A stretch of 64,000 bases of DNA from Candidatus Phosphoribacter hodrii (GCA_016707175.1 JADJIB010000002.1:909093-973092), one strand, 5' to 3'. Positions 34,176-43,552 are shown, counted from the first letter of the stretch. The notes: a model not told the origin generated them from the sequence alone. Made by a program: numbers and translations.

Positions 34176-34958
34176 TCAGATGAACTTGCGCTCGGCGAGG
34201 AAGCCGGCGAGCTTGGCTCCGCCGTCACCCTCGTCCTTGACGATGGTGCCCTTCGCGCGCGGCGGCCGCGCCTCGAAGGAGGTCACCTTGGTCCAGGCGG
34301 CGTCGAGGCCGACCTCGTCGGCGGACACGCCCAGGTCAGCCAGCGTCCACGTCTCGACGGCCTTCTTCTTCGCCGCCATGATCCCCTTGAAGGAGGGGTA
34401 ACGCGGCTCGTTGATCTGGTCGGTCACCGACACGAGGGCCGGCAGCGCGGCCTCGATGGTCTGGCTGGCGACGTCACCGTCGCGGCGCGCCGACACGGTG
34501 CCGGAACCCACGGTGAGCTCGGACGCGAAGGTCACGGCCGGCAGGCCGAGGCGCTCGGCGAGCATCGTCGGAACGACGCCCATGATGCCGTCGGTCGAGG
34601 ACATCCCCGTGACGATGAGGTCGGGCACGCCGATCTTCTCGATCGCCTTGGCCAGCAACAGCGACGTCGCGAGAGCGTCGGAGCCGTGGATGGCGTCGTC
34701 GATGACGTGCACTCCCTTGTCGGCGCCCATCTGCAGGGCCTTCTTGATCGCGTCGGATGCCTCGTCGGGTCCGATGGTGAGGACAGTGACCTCACCTTCG
34801 CCCGCTTCGACGATCTTGAGCGCCTCCTCGACGGCATACTCGTCGAGCTCGGAGAGCAACCCGTCGACGTTGACGCGATCGGTCGTGCTGTCGGAGGCGT
34901 TGAAGGTGCGCTCTGCTTGCGCGTCGGGCACATACTTCACGCAGACGACGATGTTCAT
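34176..34958 (-). CDS. fixA: Electron transfer flavoprotein beta subunit
   Basis: This 260-residue protein starts at ATG 34958 with a GGAAGAGG ribosome site upstream. It begins MNIVVCVKYVPDAQAERTF and carries VNVDGLLSELDEYAVEEALKI, the adenine-nucleotide-binding loop region around VTGMSSTDGIMGVVPTMLAERLG, and QINEPRYPSFKGIMAAKKK, all typical of ETF beta. It is the first gene of the two-gene ETF operon; the promoter must lie in the divergent gap 34959-35190, where two GTATGCCG motifs sit in inverted orientation (about 35058 and 35108). Confidence 0.96.
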   Translation of the reverse strand: MNIVVCVKYVPDAQAERTFNASDSTTDRVNVDGLLSELDEYAVEEALKIVEAGEGEVTVLTIGPDEASDAIKKALQMGADKGVHVIDDAIHGSDALATSLLLAKAIEKIGVPDLIVTGMSSTDGIMGVVPTMLAERLGLPAVTFASELTVGSGTVSARRDGDVASQTIEAALPALVSVTDQINEPRYPSFKGIMAAKKKAVETWTLADLGVSADEVGLDAAWTKVTSFEARPPRAKGTIVKDEGDGGAKLAGFLAERKFI

Positions 34959-35190
34959 CTAGACACGTCCTCTTCCCGTGTGCTGGTTAGGGTCTGGACC
35001 ATCCTGTCAGGTCAGGCCGACACTCCCCGCCGCCCTGGGCGTGATGCCCACCACCTCACGGTATGCCGCGTGACGCGACTCACGCGCGACCCACGTGACC
35101 GTCGGCACGGCATACCTGCGCGGGCGATGTCTCCACGACGGAACGCGGACGAAACGAGTTGGAAATCGTTCGGCCCTAACGTCCTCCCTC
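34959..35190. promoter_or_regulatory. Divergent intergenic region between fixA and the ATP-grasp gene
   Basis: This 232-base gap must hold promoters for both directions. It contains an inverted pair of the GTATGCCG motif about 42 bases apart with partly complementary sequence between. I cannot identify -10/-35 boxes with confidence. Confidence 0.4.
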
Positions 35191-36799
35191 GTGGACACGC
35201 TATTCGCCGGGTATGCCGCCCGCGAGCGCACCTTCGACGAGATGTTCGAGGCGGCGCCGAACGAGGTTCGATCGGGGTACACCGACGTCCACAATCGGTT
35301 GACCCGGATGAGTCCTGCCGACGTGCGTGGGCGTGCGGACTTCCTGGCTCGCATCTATGTCGAGCAGGGCGTGACCTTCGACATCGGCGGCGAGGAACGG
35401 CCGTTCCCGCTGGACATCGTGCCGCGGTTGCTCGACGCCGACACCTGGGCGACGGTCGAGGTGGGGCTGACTCAACGGGTGCGGGCCCTCGAGCGGTTCC
35501 TCGACGACGTCTACGGGCCGGGCGACCTCTTCAACGACGAGGTGATGCCGCGGACCGTGGTGACGAGTTCGCCGCACTTTCATCGGGTGGTCGCCGGGCT
35601 GACCCCGGCCAATGGGGTTCGGGTGCACGTCAGCGGCATCGACCTTGTGCGCGACGGCGACGGCCGGTTCCGGGTGCTCGAGGACAACGTGCGGATCCCG
35701 TCCGGGGTCTCCTACGTCATGACCAACCGCCGGGCCCTCACCAGCGCCCTGCCTGAGGTCTTCGCCGACCACCGGATCCGCCCGGTCCGCAGCTACCCCG
35801 CCCGTCTGCTCGCCGCGCTGCGGGCCAGCGCGCCGAGCGGCGTGTCGGACCCGACCGTCGTCGTGCTCACCCCGGGCGTCTACAACTCCGCCTACTTCGA
35901 GCACGCCCTCCTCGCCCGGATGATGGGCTGTCGGCTCGTCGAGGGACGCGACCTGGTGTGCCAGGCCGGGCGGGTCATGGTCCGCACGACGACCGGGCTA
36001 CGGCCGGTCCACGTCATCTACCGCAGGGTCGACGACGAGTTCCTCGACCCGGTGCACTTCCGGGGCGACTCGTTGCTGGGCTGCGCGGGGTTGGTCAACG
36101 CGGCCCGCGCGGGCAACGTCACCCTGGCCAACGCCCTGGGCAACGGCGTCGCCGACGACAAACTCGTCTACTCCTACGTCCCCGATCTCATCCGCTACTA
36201 CTTGGGTGAGGAGCCGGTGCTGCCCAACGTCGACACCTGGCGTCTGGAGGACCCCGCGCACCGGGCAGAGGTCCTCGACCGCCTCGCGGAGTTGGTCCTC
36301 AAGCCGGTCGACGGCTCCGGGCGGCAAGGGCATCGTCATCGGTCCTGCGGCGACATCCGCTCAACTCGATGCCGTTCGGGCCCGAATCCAGGCCAACCCC
36401 CGCGGGTGGATCGCCCAGCCCGTCGTGCAACTCTCGACGGTGCCGACGCTCGTCGGAGGGCAGTTGGCGCCTCGCCACGTCGACCTGCGTCCCTTCGCGG
36501 TCAACGACGGGTCGTCCGTGTGGGTGCTGCCCGGAGGGCTGACCCGCGTCGCTCTCGGCGAGGGCCAGCTCATCGTCAACTCCAGCCAGGGCGGCGGTTC
36601 CAAGGACACCTGGGTGCTGGCCAACCACGAGGCCGGCGACGTCGAGCCGATCCCGGCACCCCGCGCCCGTCCGGCGGCGGCGTCATCGGTCGTGCATCCG
36701 CAGGCCCGCAGCGTCGCCATCCAGCACTCCGAACACTCCCAGGTCGAGCAACAGCAACAGCAACAGCAACAGCGCGCTCACCAGGAGGACCCATGCTGA
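35191..36799 (+). pseudogene. Circularly permuted ATP-grasp protein, interrupted by a one-base insertion
   Basis: The coding sequence starts at GTG 35191 (VDTLFAGYAARERTFDEMF) and reads well for about 376 residues through LEDNVRIPSGVSYVMTNRR, VVVLTPGVYNSAYFEHALLA, GNGVADDKLVYSYVPDLIRYY and LVLKPVDGSG. At about 36319 the expected GGC-GGC-AAG reads GGGCGGCAAG, one G too many. The correct continuation GGKGIVIGPAA lies in the next frame and runs to TGA at 36797-36799. The 1609-base span is a multiple of three plus one, as expected for one insertion. The family (DUF404/DUF407; Rv2411c type) is thought to ligate peptide-like bonds. Real mutation and sequencing error are both possible; everything else looks intact. 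Confidence 0.85.
36749..36772 (+). repeat. CAACAG microsatellite at the ATP-grasp C-terminus
   Basis: Four tandem CAACAG hexamers encode a glutamine run just before the ATP-grasp stop codon. The run lies outside the conserved domain and is a likely length-variable site. Confidence 0.75.
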
Positions 36800-37716
36800 G
36801 CCGCATCGCCGAGTCGCTCTACTGGATCGGCCGCTACCTCGAGCGGGCGGAGGACACCTCGCGCCTTCTGGACGTCCAGTTGCACCTGTCCGTCGAGGAC
36901 CCCGTGATCGACGCCCGGGCGTCCGCCGATCGGTTGCTCACCGTCATGGGGATCGACCACGAGGGCCCCGCGAGCGAGGACCTCGTGCTGCGTCGCCTCT
37001 GTCATGACCCCGACTCACCCGCGTCGATCGTCTCGGCCCTCAAGGGCGCCCGCGAGAGCGCCCGGCGCTCCCGTGAGACCGTGTCCACCGAGATGTGGGA
37101 GGCGATCAACACCACCTGGTATGCCGTGCAGCGCGGCGAGCTCGCGAAGGTGCGTCCCGCGCTCGCGTTCCGGTGGGTGCGGGAGCGGTGCGCCGTCATC
37201 ACGGCGACCGCCGACGGCACGATGTCCCACGACCAGGGGTGGTACTTCCTCGTCCTGGGCCGCAGTTTGGAACGCATCGACATGACGGCACGTCTCGCGG
37301 CGTCCGCCGCCACCGGGCCTGCGGCCACTGCGTGGTCGAGCACGTTGCGCGCCTGCGGGGCCCACCACGCCTTCGTCCGCGGCCACCACGACCAGGACTC
37401 CGACAGTGAGGCCGCTGAGTTCCTCCTGCTGGACCGGCTCTTCCCGCGCTCGATCGTCCACACCCTCGACACCGCCATGGATGCCCTCGATCGGCTCACC
37501 CCGCCCGAGCGTCGCGGCCTGACCGAGGACGAGGTCGCCCGCACCCTGGGCCGGGCCCGCGCCGAGCTCGAATATCGCACTCGCGGAGAGGTGCTCCTCG
37601 ACCTGCCGGAACGGATGGCCGAGTTGCAGATCACCTGCGCCCGCGCCAACGCCGCGATCTCGGCGCGATACTTCGAGGGTGCCGTTGCCGCCGAATGGCG
37701 CGGTGGAGCCCAGTGA
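36793..37716 (+). CDS. Alpha-E domain (DUF403) protein
   Basis: The start is ATG at 36793 behind AGGAGG, overlapping the ATP-grasp stop; the protein is 307 residues. It begins MLSRIAESLYWIGRYLERAEDTSRLLDV, the family signature with conserved acidic and basic residues, and is entirely helical, ending ISARYFEGAVAAEW. Alpha-E proteins accompany circularly permuted ATP-grasp enzymes and transglutaminase-like proteases in many bacteria and are proposed to work with them on a peptide or peptide-like product. Because of the upstream insertion the two genes appear as one long frame, but start, ribosome site and domain boundary show they are separate. Confidence 0.92.
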   Translation: MLSRIAESLYWIGRYLERAEDTSRLLDVQLHLSVEDPVIDARASADRLLTVMGIDHEGPASEDLVLRRLCHDPDSPASIVSALKGARESARRSRETVSTEMWEAINTTWYAVQRGELAKVRPALAFRWVRERCAVITATADGTMSHDQGWYFLVLGRSLERIDMTARLAASAATGPAATAWSSTLRACGAHHAFVRGHHDQDSDSEAAEFLLLDRLFPRSIVHTLDTAMDALDRLTPPERRGLTEDEVARTLGRARAELEYRTRGEVLLDLPERMAELQITCARANAAISARYFEGAVAAEWRGGAQ

Positions 37717-38558
37717 GCGCCACCATCCGCATCGTCCACCGCACTGGCTATTCGTATGCCGGTGGTGTCACCGCGTCGTTCAACGAGATCCGCATGCTCC
37801 CCCGCTCCACCCACGAGCAGCAGGTCGTGCACAGCCGGATCGACATCTCGCCGGTGCCGTGGACCTACACCTACACCGATTACTGGGGCACCACCGTCAC
37901 GGCGTTCGAGGTGTTCGAGCGGCATGAGTCGCTCAACGTCGTCGCGACGAGCACCGTTGACGTGCAACGGCATACCTCCGAGGAGCCGCGCCTTCAGTGG
38001 GGCGACCTGACCAGCCTCGACGTCACCGACACGCACTGCGAGATGCTCGAGATCGGCGACCGGGTCGCGCCTCCGCCCGACCTGCTCGCTGCGGTTGCCG
38101 AACTGCGCCGGACCAGCGCCACGCCCTGGGAACTTGCCGTGGCGGTCGTCGATCTCGTGCACGCCGAGGTGAAGTACGTCTTCGGTGCCACCGGAGTCCA
38201 CACCCGGGCCTCGGAGGCCTGGGAACAGCGCTCCGGGGTCTGTCAGGACATGGCTCACCTCGTGTTGGGGGCCCTGCGATCGGTGGGCATCCCGGCCCGC
38301 TACGTGTCGGGCTACCTCATGCCCAGCCGCTCGGGTGAGCTCGGCGTCCCCTATGCCGGGGAGTCGCACGCGTGGATCCAGTTCTGGGACGACGGCTGGG
38401 TGGGCGCCGACCCGACGAACAACATCCGCCCCGGCGACCTGCACGTCGAGGTGGCCGTCGGGCGCGACTATCGCGATGTGGCGCCGTTGACCGGCATCTT
38501 CACCGGGAGCCGGACCTCGGACATGTTCGTCTCCGTGGAGATGACCCGGCTGTCGTAG
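37713..38558 (+). CDS. Transglutaminase-like cysteine protease of the ATP-grasp/alpha-E cluster
   Basis: The start is GTG at 37713, overlapping the alpha-E stop as GTGA; the protein is 281 residues. The N-terminal beta domain begins IRIVHRTGYSYAGGVTASFNEIRM. The catalytic triad is visible: Cys in RSGVCQDMAHLVL, His in ESHAWIQFWDDGW and Asp in VGADPTNNIRPGD. These proteins are predicted to cleave or cross-link peptides and always travel with ATP-grasp and alpha-E genes. The three-gene set matches Rv2411c-Rv2409c (from memory). No Anbu-type proteasome gene, which joins the set in some bacteria, is present in the window. Confidence 0.93.
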   Translation: MSATIRIVHRTGYSYAGGVTASFNEIRMLPRSTHEQQVVHSRIDISPVPWTYTYTDYWGTTVTAFEVFERHESLNVVATSTVDVQRHTSEEPRLQWGDLTSLDVTDTHCEMLEIGDRVAPPPDLLAAVAELRRTSATPWELAVAVVDLVHAEVKYVFGATGVHTRASEAWEQRSGVCQDMAHLVLGALRSVGIPARYVSGYLMPSRSGELGVPYAGESHAWIQFWDDGWVGADPTNNIRPGDLHVEVAVGRDYRDVAPLTGIFTGSRTSDMFVSVEMTRLS

Positions 38559-38559
38559 G

Positions 38560-38895
38560 TCAGTCCAGCGGGGCGGTCTCGATGACGTGGAAGGCCGGCT
38601 CCTCGTAGGGGTGGGCCGCTCGGAGGGCGGCGATCACCTCGTCGCGACGACCCGTGGGGATGACCACCTCGCAGCGGTCCTCCTCGATCGTGACGAGTTC
38701 CCCGACGTCGCCAATGGCGGGGTTGGCGCCAGGCAGGGGCCGGAACCGGCCCAGACCCGACGTCACCCAGGCACACTCGCGATAGTCACCGACCGCGCCG
38801 GCTCCGGCCGCGAAGAGGGCAGCCAACAGCGCCTCGGTCGACGCCCGCGGGACATAGACGACCAGGACGTCCAGGCCGTCGGCGCGCCGTCTCAC
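38560..38895 (-). CDS. Small NIF3/YqfO-like domain protein
   Basis: The start is probably GTG at 38895, overlapping the enoyl-CoA hydratase stop as GTGA, giving 111 residues. Typical NIF3 insert-domain blocks are present: VYVPRASTEALLAALFAAGAGAVGDYRECAW, then GRFRPLPGANPAIGDVGE and IPTGRRDEVIAALRAAHPYEEPAFHV. This part alone, without the metal-binding NIF3 core, forms small stand-alone proteins in actinobacteria. It resembles the PII/CutA-like fold and may bind a small ligand or metal. Function unknown. Likely co-transcribed with the hydratase. Confidence 0.8.
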   Translation of the reverse strand: MRRRADGLDVLVVYVPRASTEALLAALFAAGAGAVGDYRECAWVTSGLGRFRPLPGANPAIGDVGELVTIEEDRCEVVIPTGRRDEVIAALRAAHPYEEPAFHVIETAPLD

Positions 38896-39671
38896 CGGCC
38901 TTCGAACTGCGCCTTGCCCGGCCCGTTGACGACGAAGGACTCCATGCCGACGAACCGGTCGTGCGTGGCGAACAAGGCCGAGAAGAGCGACTTCTCCAGG
39001 GCCAGCCCGGAGTCCAGGTCGAGTTCGCCGCCTCGGTCGATGGCCTCCTTGGCCGCCTTGAGAGCGAACCGCGGACCACCGACGAACGTCGACATCCACT
39101 CGCGCGCGGCGGCATACACCTGGTCATCCGGGACCACCCGGTCGACGAGCCCGATCGCGAGTGCCTCGTCGGCCTTGATGAAGCGACCGGAGAAGATGAG
39201 GTCCTTGGCCTTGGCCGGGCCGACCAGGCGGGTGAGTCGCTGGGTGCCGCCCGCGCCAGGGATGATGCCCAGCAGGATCTCGGGCTGGCCCAGTTGAGCC
39301 GACTCGCCGGCGAGCCGGAAGTCGCAACACATCGCCAACTCGCAGCCGCCGCCCAGGGCATAGCCGGTGATCGCGGCGACGCTCGGCTTGGGCATCCGGG
39401 CCAGCGTCGTGGTGAAGGAGTGCAGGCCTTCGACCGCGACCGCCATGTCGGTGTAGGACATCGACTGCATTTCCTTGATGTCGGCGCCGGCCGCGAAGAC
39501 CCGCTCACCGCCATAGACGATGACCGCCGCGACGTCGTCACGCAGGGTCGCCTCGCGGGCGCACTCCTCGATCTCGGTCTGCACCTGCAGGTTCAGCGCG
39601 TTCATCTTCGGACGATCCAGCCGGATCGTTCCGATGCCATCGGCGACCTCGAGCCGCACGAACTCACCCAT
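38892..39671 (-). CDS. Enoyl-CoA hydratase/isomerase family protein
   Basis: The start is placed at ATG 39671, which has AGGAGG five bases upstream (a GTG one codon earlier is too close to it); the protein is 259 residues. The crotonase fold has the oxyanion-hole strands VFAAGADIKEM and GYALGGGCELAMCCDFRLA. The two catalytic glutamates are in GGGCELA and LGQPEILLGIIPGAGGTQRL, as in true enoyl-CoA hydratases. It hydrates trans-2-enoyl-CoA in fatty-acid or amino-acid breakdown. The YbjN gene upstream overlaps its start. Confidence 0.93.
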   Translation of the reverse strand: MGEFVRLEVADGIGTIRLDRPKMNALNLQVQTEIEECAREATLRDDVAAVIVYGGERVFAAGADIKEMQSMSYTDMAVAVEGLHSFTTTLARMPKPSVAAITGYALGGGCELAMCCDFRLAGESAQLGQPEILLGIIPGAGGTQRLTRLVGPAKAKDLIFSGRFIKADEALAIGLVDRVVPDDQVYAAAREWMSTFVGGPRFALKAAKEAIDRGGELDLDSGLALEKSLFSALFATHDRFVGMESFVVNGPGKAQFEGR

Positions 39672-40140
39672 CACTGCCTCCTGCTCCCGGCGCCTCGTCG
39701 CGCCCTTGATCCCACGATCCGTACCACGCGCCGACGACCTGCAGCACGAGCGTCACCGACAACTGCATGAGTTGGCCGAGGTCGGCCCCAGGCATGACGA
39801 CCTGGTCACACGTGACGATGAGGTTGTCGCCGGCGACGCCGCACTTGGCGACCTGCCACTCGAGGTTGACCTCGTTGCAGCGCATCAGGCGGGCCAGGAC
39901 GTCCTCGGGCGCCGGCGCTCCGATCTGCCATTGGCCGAAGATCCGCATCACCGGGAAGTCCCCGTCCTGGCAGCGGACGAACAGTTGTTGCGAGGGCTCG
40001 CCGACCTGGAAGGCGACGTCGCCGTCGGAGTCGATGACCGGCTCGATGCCCAGGTCCTGCAGGGCGTCAAGCACCCGCCCTCGCAGCGGATGCTCGTCCG
40101 AGGGCGGCGGGAAATTGGGCAGGGCGGTGGGATCCGTCAT
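39664..40140 (-). CDS. YbjN domain-containing protein
   Basis: The start is ATG at 40140 (MTDPTALPNFPPPSDEHPL); the protein is 158 residues. It has the YbjN/T3SS-chaperone-like fold: RVLDALQDLGIEPVIDSDGDVAFQV, QQLFVRCQDGDFPVMRIFGQW, VLARLMRCNEVNLEWQVAKCGVAGDNLIVTCDQVV. Such proteins are widespread in actinobacteria, and their molecular role is not established. The gene diverges from glgX with only 34 bases between starts, and its end overlaps the hydratase start. Confidence 0.85.
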   Translation of the reverse strand: MTDPTALPNFPPPSDEHPLRGRVLDALQDLGIEPVIDSDGDVAFQVGEPSQQLFVRCQDGDFPVMRIFGQWQIGAPAPEDVLARLMRCNEVNLEWQVAKCGVAGDNLIVTCDQVVMPGADLGQLMQLSVTLVLQVVGAWYGSWDQGRDEAPGAGGSDG

Positions 40141-40174
40141 GCCACAACCGTAGTGTCCACCTAGGCTGGAGGGC

Positions 40175-42322
40175 ATGTTGCATCGGTCTCTCACGAGTCG
40201 CGACCACCCGCCGCCCCCGGGAGTGACACTGGTCGAGGGCGGCGCCCAGGTGTGTGTGTATGCCGGTCACGCCGATGGCGTGCAGGTGTGCCTGTTCGAG
40301 CCGGGAGATGTCCACGGCGAGACCGAGCGCCGGGTTCCCCTGACCGAGCGCGTCTATGGCTACTGGTTCGGGTTCGTGCCCGGCATGGGCGTTGGCCAGC
40401 GGTACGGGTTCCGGGTCTCCGGGCCCTGGGCCCCGCATGACGGGATGCGCTACAACCCGGCCAAACTGCTGCTCGATCCCTACGCCCGCGCTATCGAGGG
40501 CGAGGTCACCTGGGTTCCTGAGGTCTACGGCCACCGCACGTCCTCGGACCTGCGCCCCGAGGATCTCTACGCGATCGACGAGCGGGACTCCGCGGCATAC
40601 GTCCCGCGTTCGGTCGTCGTCGACGGAGGTTTCGATTGGGGCGACGACCGCCCGCTGCGACGGCCGTTGACCGAATCGGTCATCTACGAGACGCATGTGC
40701 GCAACCTCACGATGCGCCTGCCCGGAGTGCCGGCGAACCTGCGCGGCACGTATGCCGGTCTCGCCCACCCCGTGACCATCGACTACCTCACGCGGCTCGG
40801 GATCACGGCGGTGGAGTTGCTGCCGGTGCATACGTTCACGACCGAGCCGGAGGTGTGGCGCCGCGGGCTGATCAACCACTGGGGCTACAACACGCTCGGC
40901 TTCTTCGCCCCCCACGCGAGGTATGCCGCCGCGCGCGACCCACAGGGCGCCCTCGACGAGTTCAAGGGCATGGTCAAACTGCTGCACGCGGCCGGCATCG
41001 AGGTCATCCTCGACGTCGTCTACAACCACACCGCCGAGCAGTCGGCGCGCGGCGCGACGCTGTCCTGGCGAGGCCTGGACAATCGCGCCTACTACCGGCT
41101 TGACGGGCGCGGGGACGACATCGACGTCACCGGCTGCGGGAACACCGTCGACGTGCGCCACGTCGTCGCGGTTCGGATGATCCTCGACTCGCTGCGCTAC
41201 TGGGTGCAGGAGTGCCACGTCGACGGGTTCCGCTTCGACCTGGCCGTCGCGCTCGGCCGCGGCAAGAACGACGAGTTCGACCACGATCACCCGTTGCTCA
41301 TCGCGCTGCGCACCGACCCGGTGCTCTCGCAGGTGAAGAACATCGCCGAGCCGTGGGACCTGGGCATCCAGGGCTGGCGGACGGGGCAGTTCCCCCCGCT
41401 GTTCTCTGAGTGGAACGACCGGTTCCGCGACCGGGTGCGCTCCTTCTGGCTCACTGACCTCGCCCGCAACCTCGCCGGTCAGCCGGGGCACGGGGTGCAG
41501 GACCTGGCAACCCGGCTCGCCGGATCGGCCGACCTCTTCCACCACCGTGACCGCGGCACGATCGCCTCGATCAATTTCGTTGCGGCACATGACGGTTTCA
41601 CGACAGCCGACCTCACGGCATACAACCACAAGCACAACGAAGCCAACCGCGAGGACAACCGCGACGGCGCCGACAACAACTCCTCGTGGAACCACGGCAT
41701 CGAAGGCCAGATCGACGACGGCGTCTCGATGCTGCGGCACCGCTCGATCCGCAACCTGTTGGCCACCCTGCTCGTGTCGACCGGGGTGCCGATGCTCAAC
41801 GGCGGCGACGAGTTCGGTCGGAGCCAACACGGCAACAACAACGCCTTCTGTCAGGACAACGACACCTCCTGGTACGACTGGGATCTCGCCCCCTGGCAGG
41901 CCGACCTGCTGGCCACGACGCAGTTCCTCATCCAGTTGCGGGCCCAGCACCCGGTGTTGCGCCAGCGCGACTTCTTCAGTGGCGGGCCGGTCCATCTCGA
42001 CGGGTCCAAGGACCTCGAGTGGTACGGCGCCGACGGACATCCCATGACGATGGACCGCTGGGGTGACGCTCGCGTCCGGACCCTGCAGATGCTCCTCGAC
42101 GGCGCCCACCACGGGCACCAGTCGCTGCTCGTGGTCTTCCACGGCGATGCCCACGAGGGGACCGTGACCCTGCCGCGCCCACCCGGGCTCACGGCATACG
42201 AACTGCTGTGGGACAGCGCCTGGGACCGGCCGCCCGCTCAGGCCGCCTGGGTGTCCCCCGACGAGCCCGCCGTCCTGCTGCCGGCCTCGATGCGCATCTA
42301 CCGCGCCGTCGACCCGACCTGA
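40175..42322 (+). CDS. glgX: Glycogen debranching enzyme GlgX (isoamylase type)
   Basis: This 715-residue protein starts at ATG 40175 with GGAGG upstream. An N-terminal CBM48-like domain (about 15-150) precedes a GH13 barrel. The barrel has ITAVELLPVHTF, the nucleophile in DGFRFDLAVALGR, the acid/base Glu in KNIAEPWDLG and the third carboxylate in VAAHDGFTTADL. The block YNHKHNEANREDNRDG is typical of GlgX. It removes alpha-1,6 branches from phosphorylase-limit glucan, complementing GlgP encoded 2 kb away. It is the first member of the alpha-glucan gene group in this window. Confidence 0.95.
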   Translation: MLHRSLTSRDHPPPPGVTLVEGGAQVCVYAGHADGVQVCLFEPGDVHGETERRVPLTERVYGYWFGFVPGMGVGQRYGFRVSGPWAPHDGMRYNPAKLLLDPYARAIEGEVTWVPEVYGHRTSSDLRPEDLYAIDERDSAAYVPRSVVVDGGFDWGDDRPLRRPLTESVIYETHVRNLTMRLPGVPANLRGTYAGLAHPVTIDYLTRLGITAVELLPVHTFTTEPEVWRRGLINHWGYNTLGFFAPHARYAAARDPQGALDEFKGMVKLLHAAGIEVILDVVYNHTAEQSARGATLSWRGLDNRAYYRLDGRGDDIDVTGCGNTVDVRHVVAVRMILDSLRYWVQECHVDGFRFDLAVALGRGKNDEFDHDHPLLIALRTDPVLSQVKNIAEPWDLGIQGWRTGQFPPLFSEWNDRFRDRVRSFWLTDLARNLAGQPGHGVQDLATRLAGSADLFHHRDRGTIASINFVAAHDGFTTADLTAYNHKHNEANREDNRDGADNNSSWNHGIEGQIDDGVSMLRHRSIRNLLATLLVSTGVPMLNGGDEFGRSQHGNNNAFCQDNDTSWYDWDLAPWQADLLATTQFLIQLRAQHPVLRQRDFFSGGPVHLDGSKDLEWYGADGHPMTMDRWGDARVRTLQMLLDGAHHGHQSLLVVFHGDAHEGTVTLPRPPGLTAYELLWDSAWDRPPAQAAWVSPDEPAVLLPASMRIYRAVDPT

Positions 42323-42379
42323 CACCCTCGCCTTCCCACCCCCTGCCCACCCCTTCCCGCCCCCCGCCCCCCTTTTCCC

Positions 42380-42458
42380 AAATTCCTCACACTCGCCGGC
42401 GATGTGGGCCTCCACAGGCCTTCCCTGCCCCGACTTCGCCACACCCGCCGGCGATGTG
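42380..42458. repeat. Copy of the 52-bp-spaced intergenic repeat downstream of glgX
   Basis: On the minus strand: ACATCGCCGGCGGGTGTGGC then ACATCGCCGGCGAGTGTGAG, with cores 52 bases apart (plus-strand anchors at 42441 and 42389). The sequence between the cores differs from the other loci, so core and spacing are conserved while the spacer is not. The rest of the gap 42323-42589 shows no other recognisable feature. Confidence 0.65.
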
Positions 42459-42589
42459 TTCGCGCCGCCTTGGTGACCGCGTCTGACGCCCCACGAGCGC
42501 GCCGCCGCCCCCTGTGGATAACTCCTGCACCCACTCCCCAACCTCGGGCATTGTCGTCAGGAGCCACCGCGACCGCAGGAGTGTGGACC

Positions 42590-43552
42590 TTGACCTCAAC
42601 CAGCACCGAGCCCGCCGCCCGGCGGACCCCGATCGACCTCCGTCTCGACCGCCCGTTCCGCCGTCGAGACGCGCTGCTCGCGGGGCTCACCGACGAGGAC
42701 CTCAGGGGCCCGAGGTTCCGTCGATTGCTGCACGGCATCTACATCAGCGCGGCAGTCGAGATCACTCCGCGGATTCGAGTGCTCGCCGCGATGCGCACGA
42801 CGACGCACCCCTGCTTCGCCTCCCATCACACGGCCGCCACCCTCCTCGGGGCGACCGTGCCGGACAGCGCGTGGACCCACCTCGGGACAACGGAGGGCGC
42901 CATGAGCGTGCGCCGCCAGGTCAAACTGCGCCGGTATGCCGTCCCGCCGGCTCTCGCGCCCCAGTCACCCCTGCCGTGCACGGACGCCGCGCAGACGTTC
43001 CTCGACCTGGCTCGATGTCTCGAGCTCGTCGACCTCGTGGTCCTAGGCGACGGGCTGGTCCGCCAGGGTCACATCACCGCGCCCGCGCTCCTCAAAGCGG
43101 CACGCCAGCACGAAGGTCCCGGCGCGGCTCTCGCGCGGCTGGCTGCCGGATACGTGCGCCCCGGGGTGGACTCTCCCATGGAGACCCGGGTGCGCATGCT
43201 CTTCGTGCTGGCCGGCTTCCCCGAACCCGTGGTCAACGTCGAGGTGTTCGACGACGCAGGCAGGCTGCGCTATCGGATCGACCTGGCCTGGCCGTCCGCG
43301 AAGGTCGCCGTCGAATACGACGGGCGTCACCACATCAACCGACAGGATCAGTGGACCTACGACATCCGCCGCCGGGAAGAGTTGGAGGCGGAGGGCTGGC
43401 GGTTCCTCGTGCTGACTGCTCCCGACATTTACCGCACGCCCGGGACGACGCTCGACCGCGCGGAGAGCCTCCTCGCGGCTGGCGGCCTCCGAGTCCGGCG
43501 GCGCCCCGACTGGTTCGCCCACTTCCCGAGCCAGCCGAGCCTCTCGGCCTGA
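42590..43552 (+). CDS. DUF559 (VSR-like nuclease fold) protein with N-terminal AbiEi-type region
   Basis: The start chosen is TTG 42590 (TSTSTEPAARRTPIDLRLD), with AGGAG eight bases upstream; GTG 42581 is an alternative. The protein has about 320 residues. The first 200 residues resemble the AbiEi-antitoxin-like region (LLHGIYISAAVEITPRIRVLAAM, CFASHHTAATLLGA). The C-terminal DUF559 domain has a PD-(D/E)xK-like pattern: YRIDLAWPSAKVAVEYDGRHH, then DIRRREELEAEGWRFLVLT. Such proteins are abundant in actinobacterial genomes and uncharacterised. A broken relative lies at 56.4-57.35 kb. Confidence 0.82.
   Translation: MTSTSTEPAARRTPIDLRLDRPFRRRDALLAGLTDEDLRGPRFRRLLHGIYISAAVEITPRIRVLAAMRTTTHPCFASHHTAATLLGATVPDSAWTHLGTTEGAMSVRRQVKLRRYAVPPALAPQSPLPCTDAAQTFLDLARCLELVDLVVLGDGLVRQGHITAPALLKAARQHEGPGAALARLAAGYVRPGVDSPMETRVRMLFVLAGFPEPVVNVEVFDDAGRLRYRIDLAWPSAKVAVEYDGRHHINRQDQWTYDIRRREELEAEGWRFLVLTAPDIYRTPGTTLDRAESLLAAGGLRVRRRPDWFAHFPSQPSLSA

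Noticed and set aside
35095..37716. A single 873-residue ATP-grasp/alpha-E fusion protein
   Set aside because: The middle third (about 36320-36790) is non-conserved shadow sequence; the real ATP-grasp C-terminus is in the next frame, and alpha-E has its own AGGAGG and ATG.
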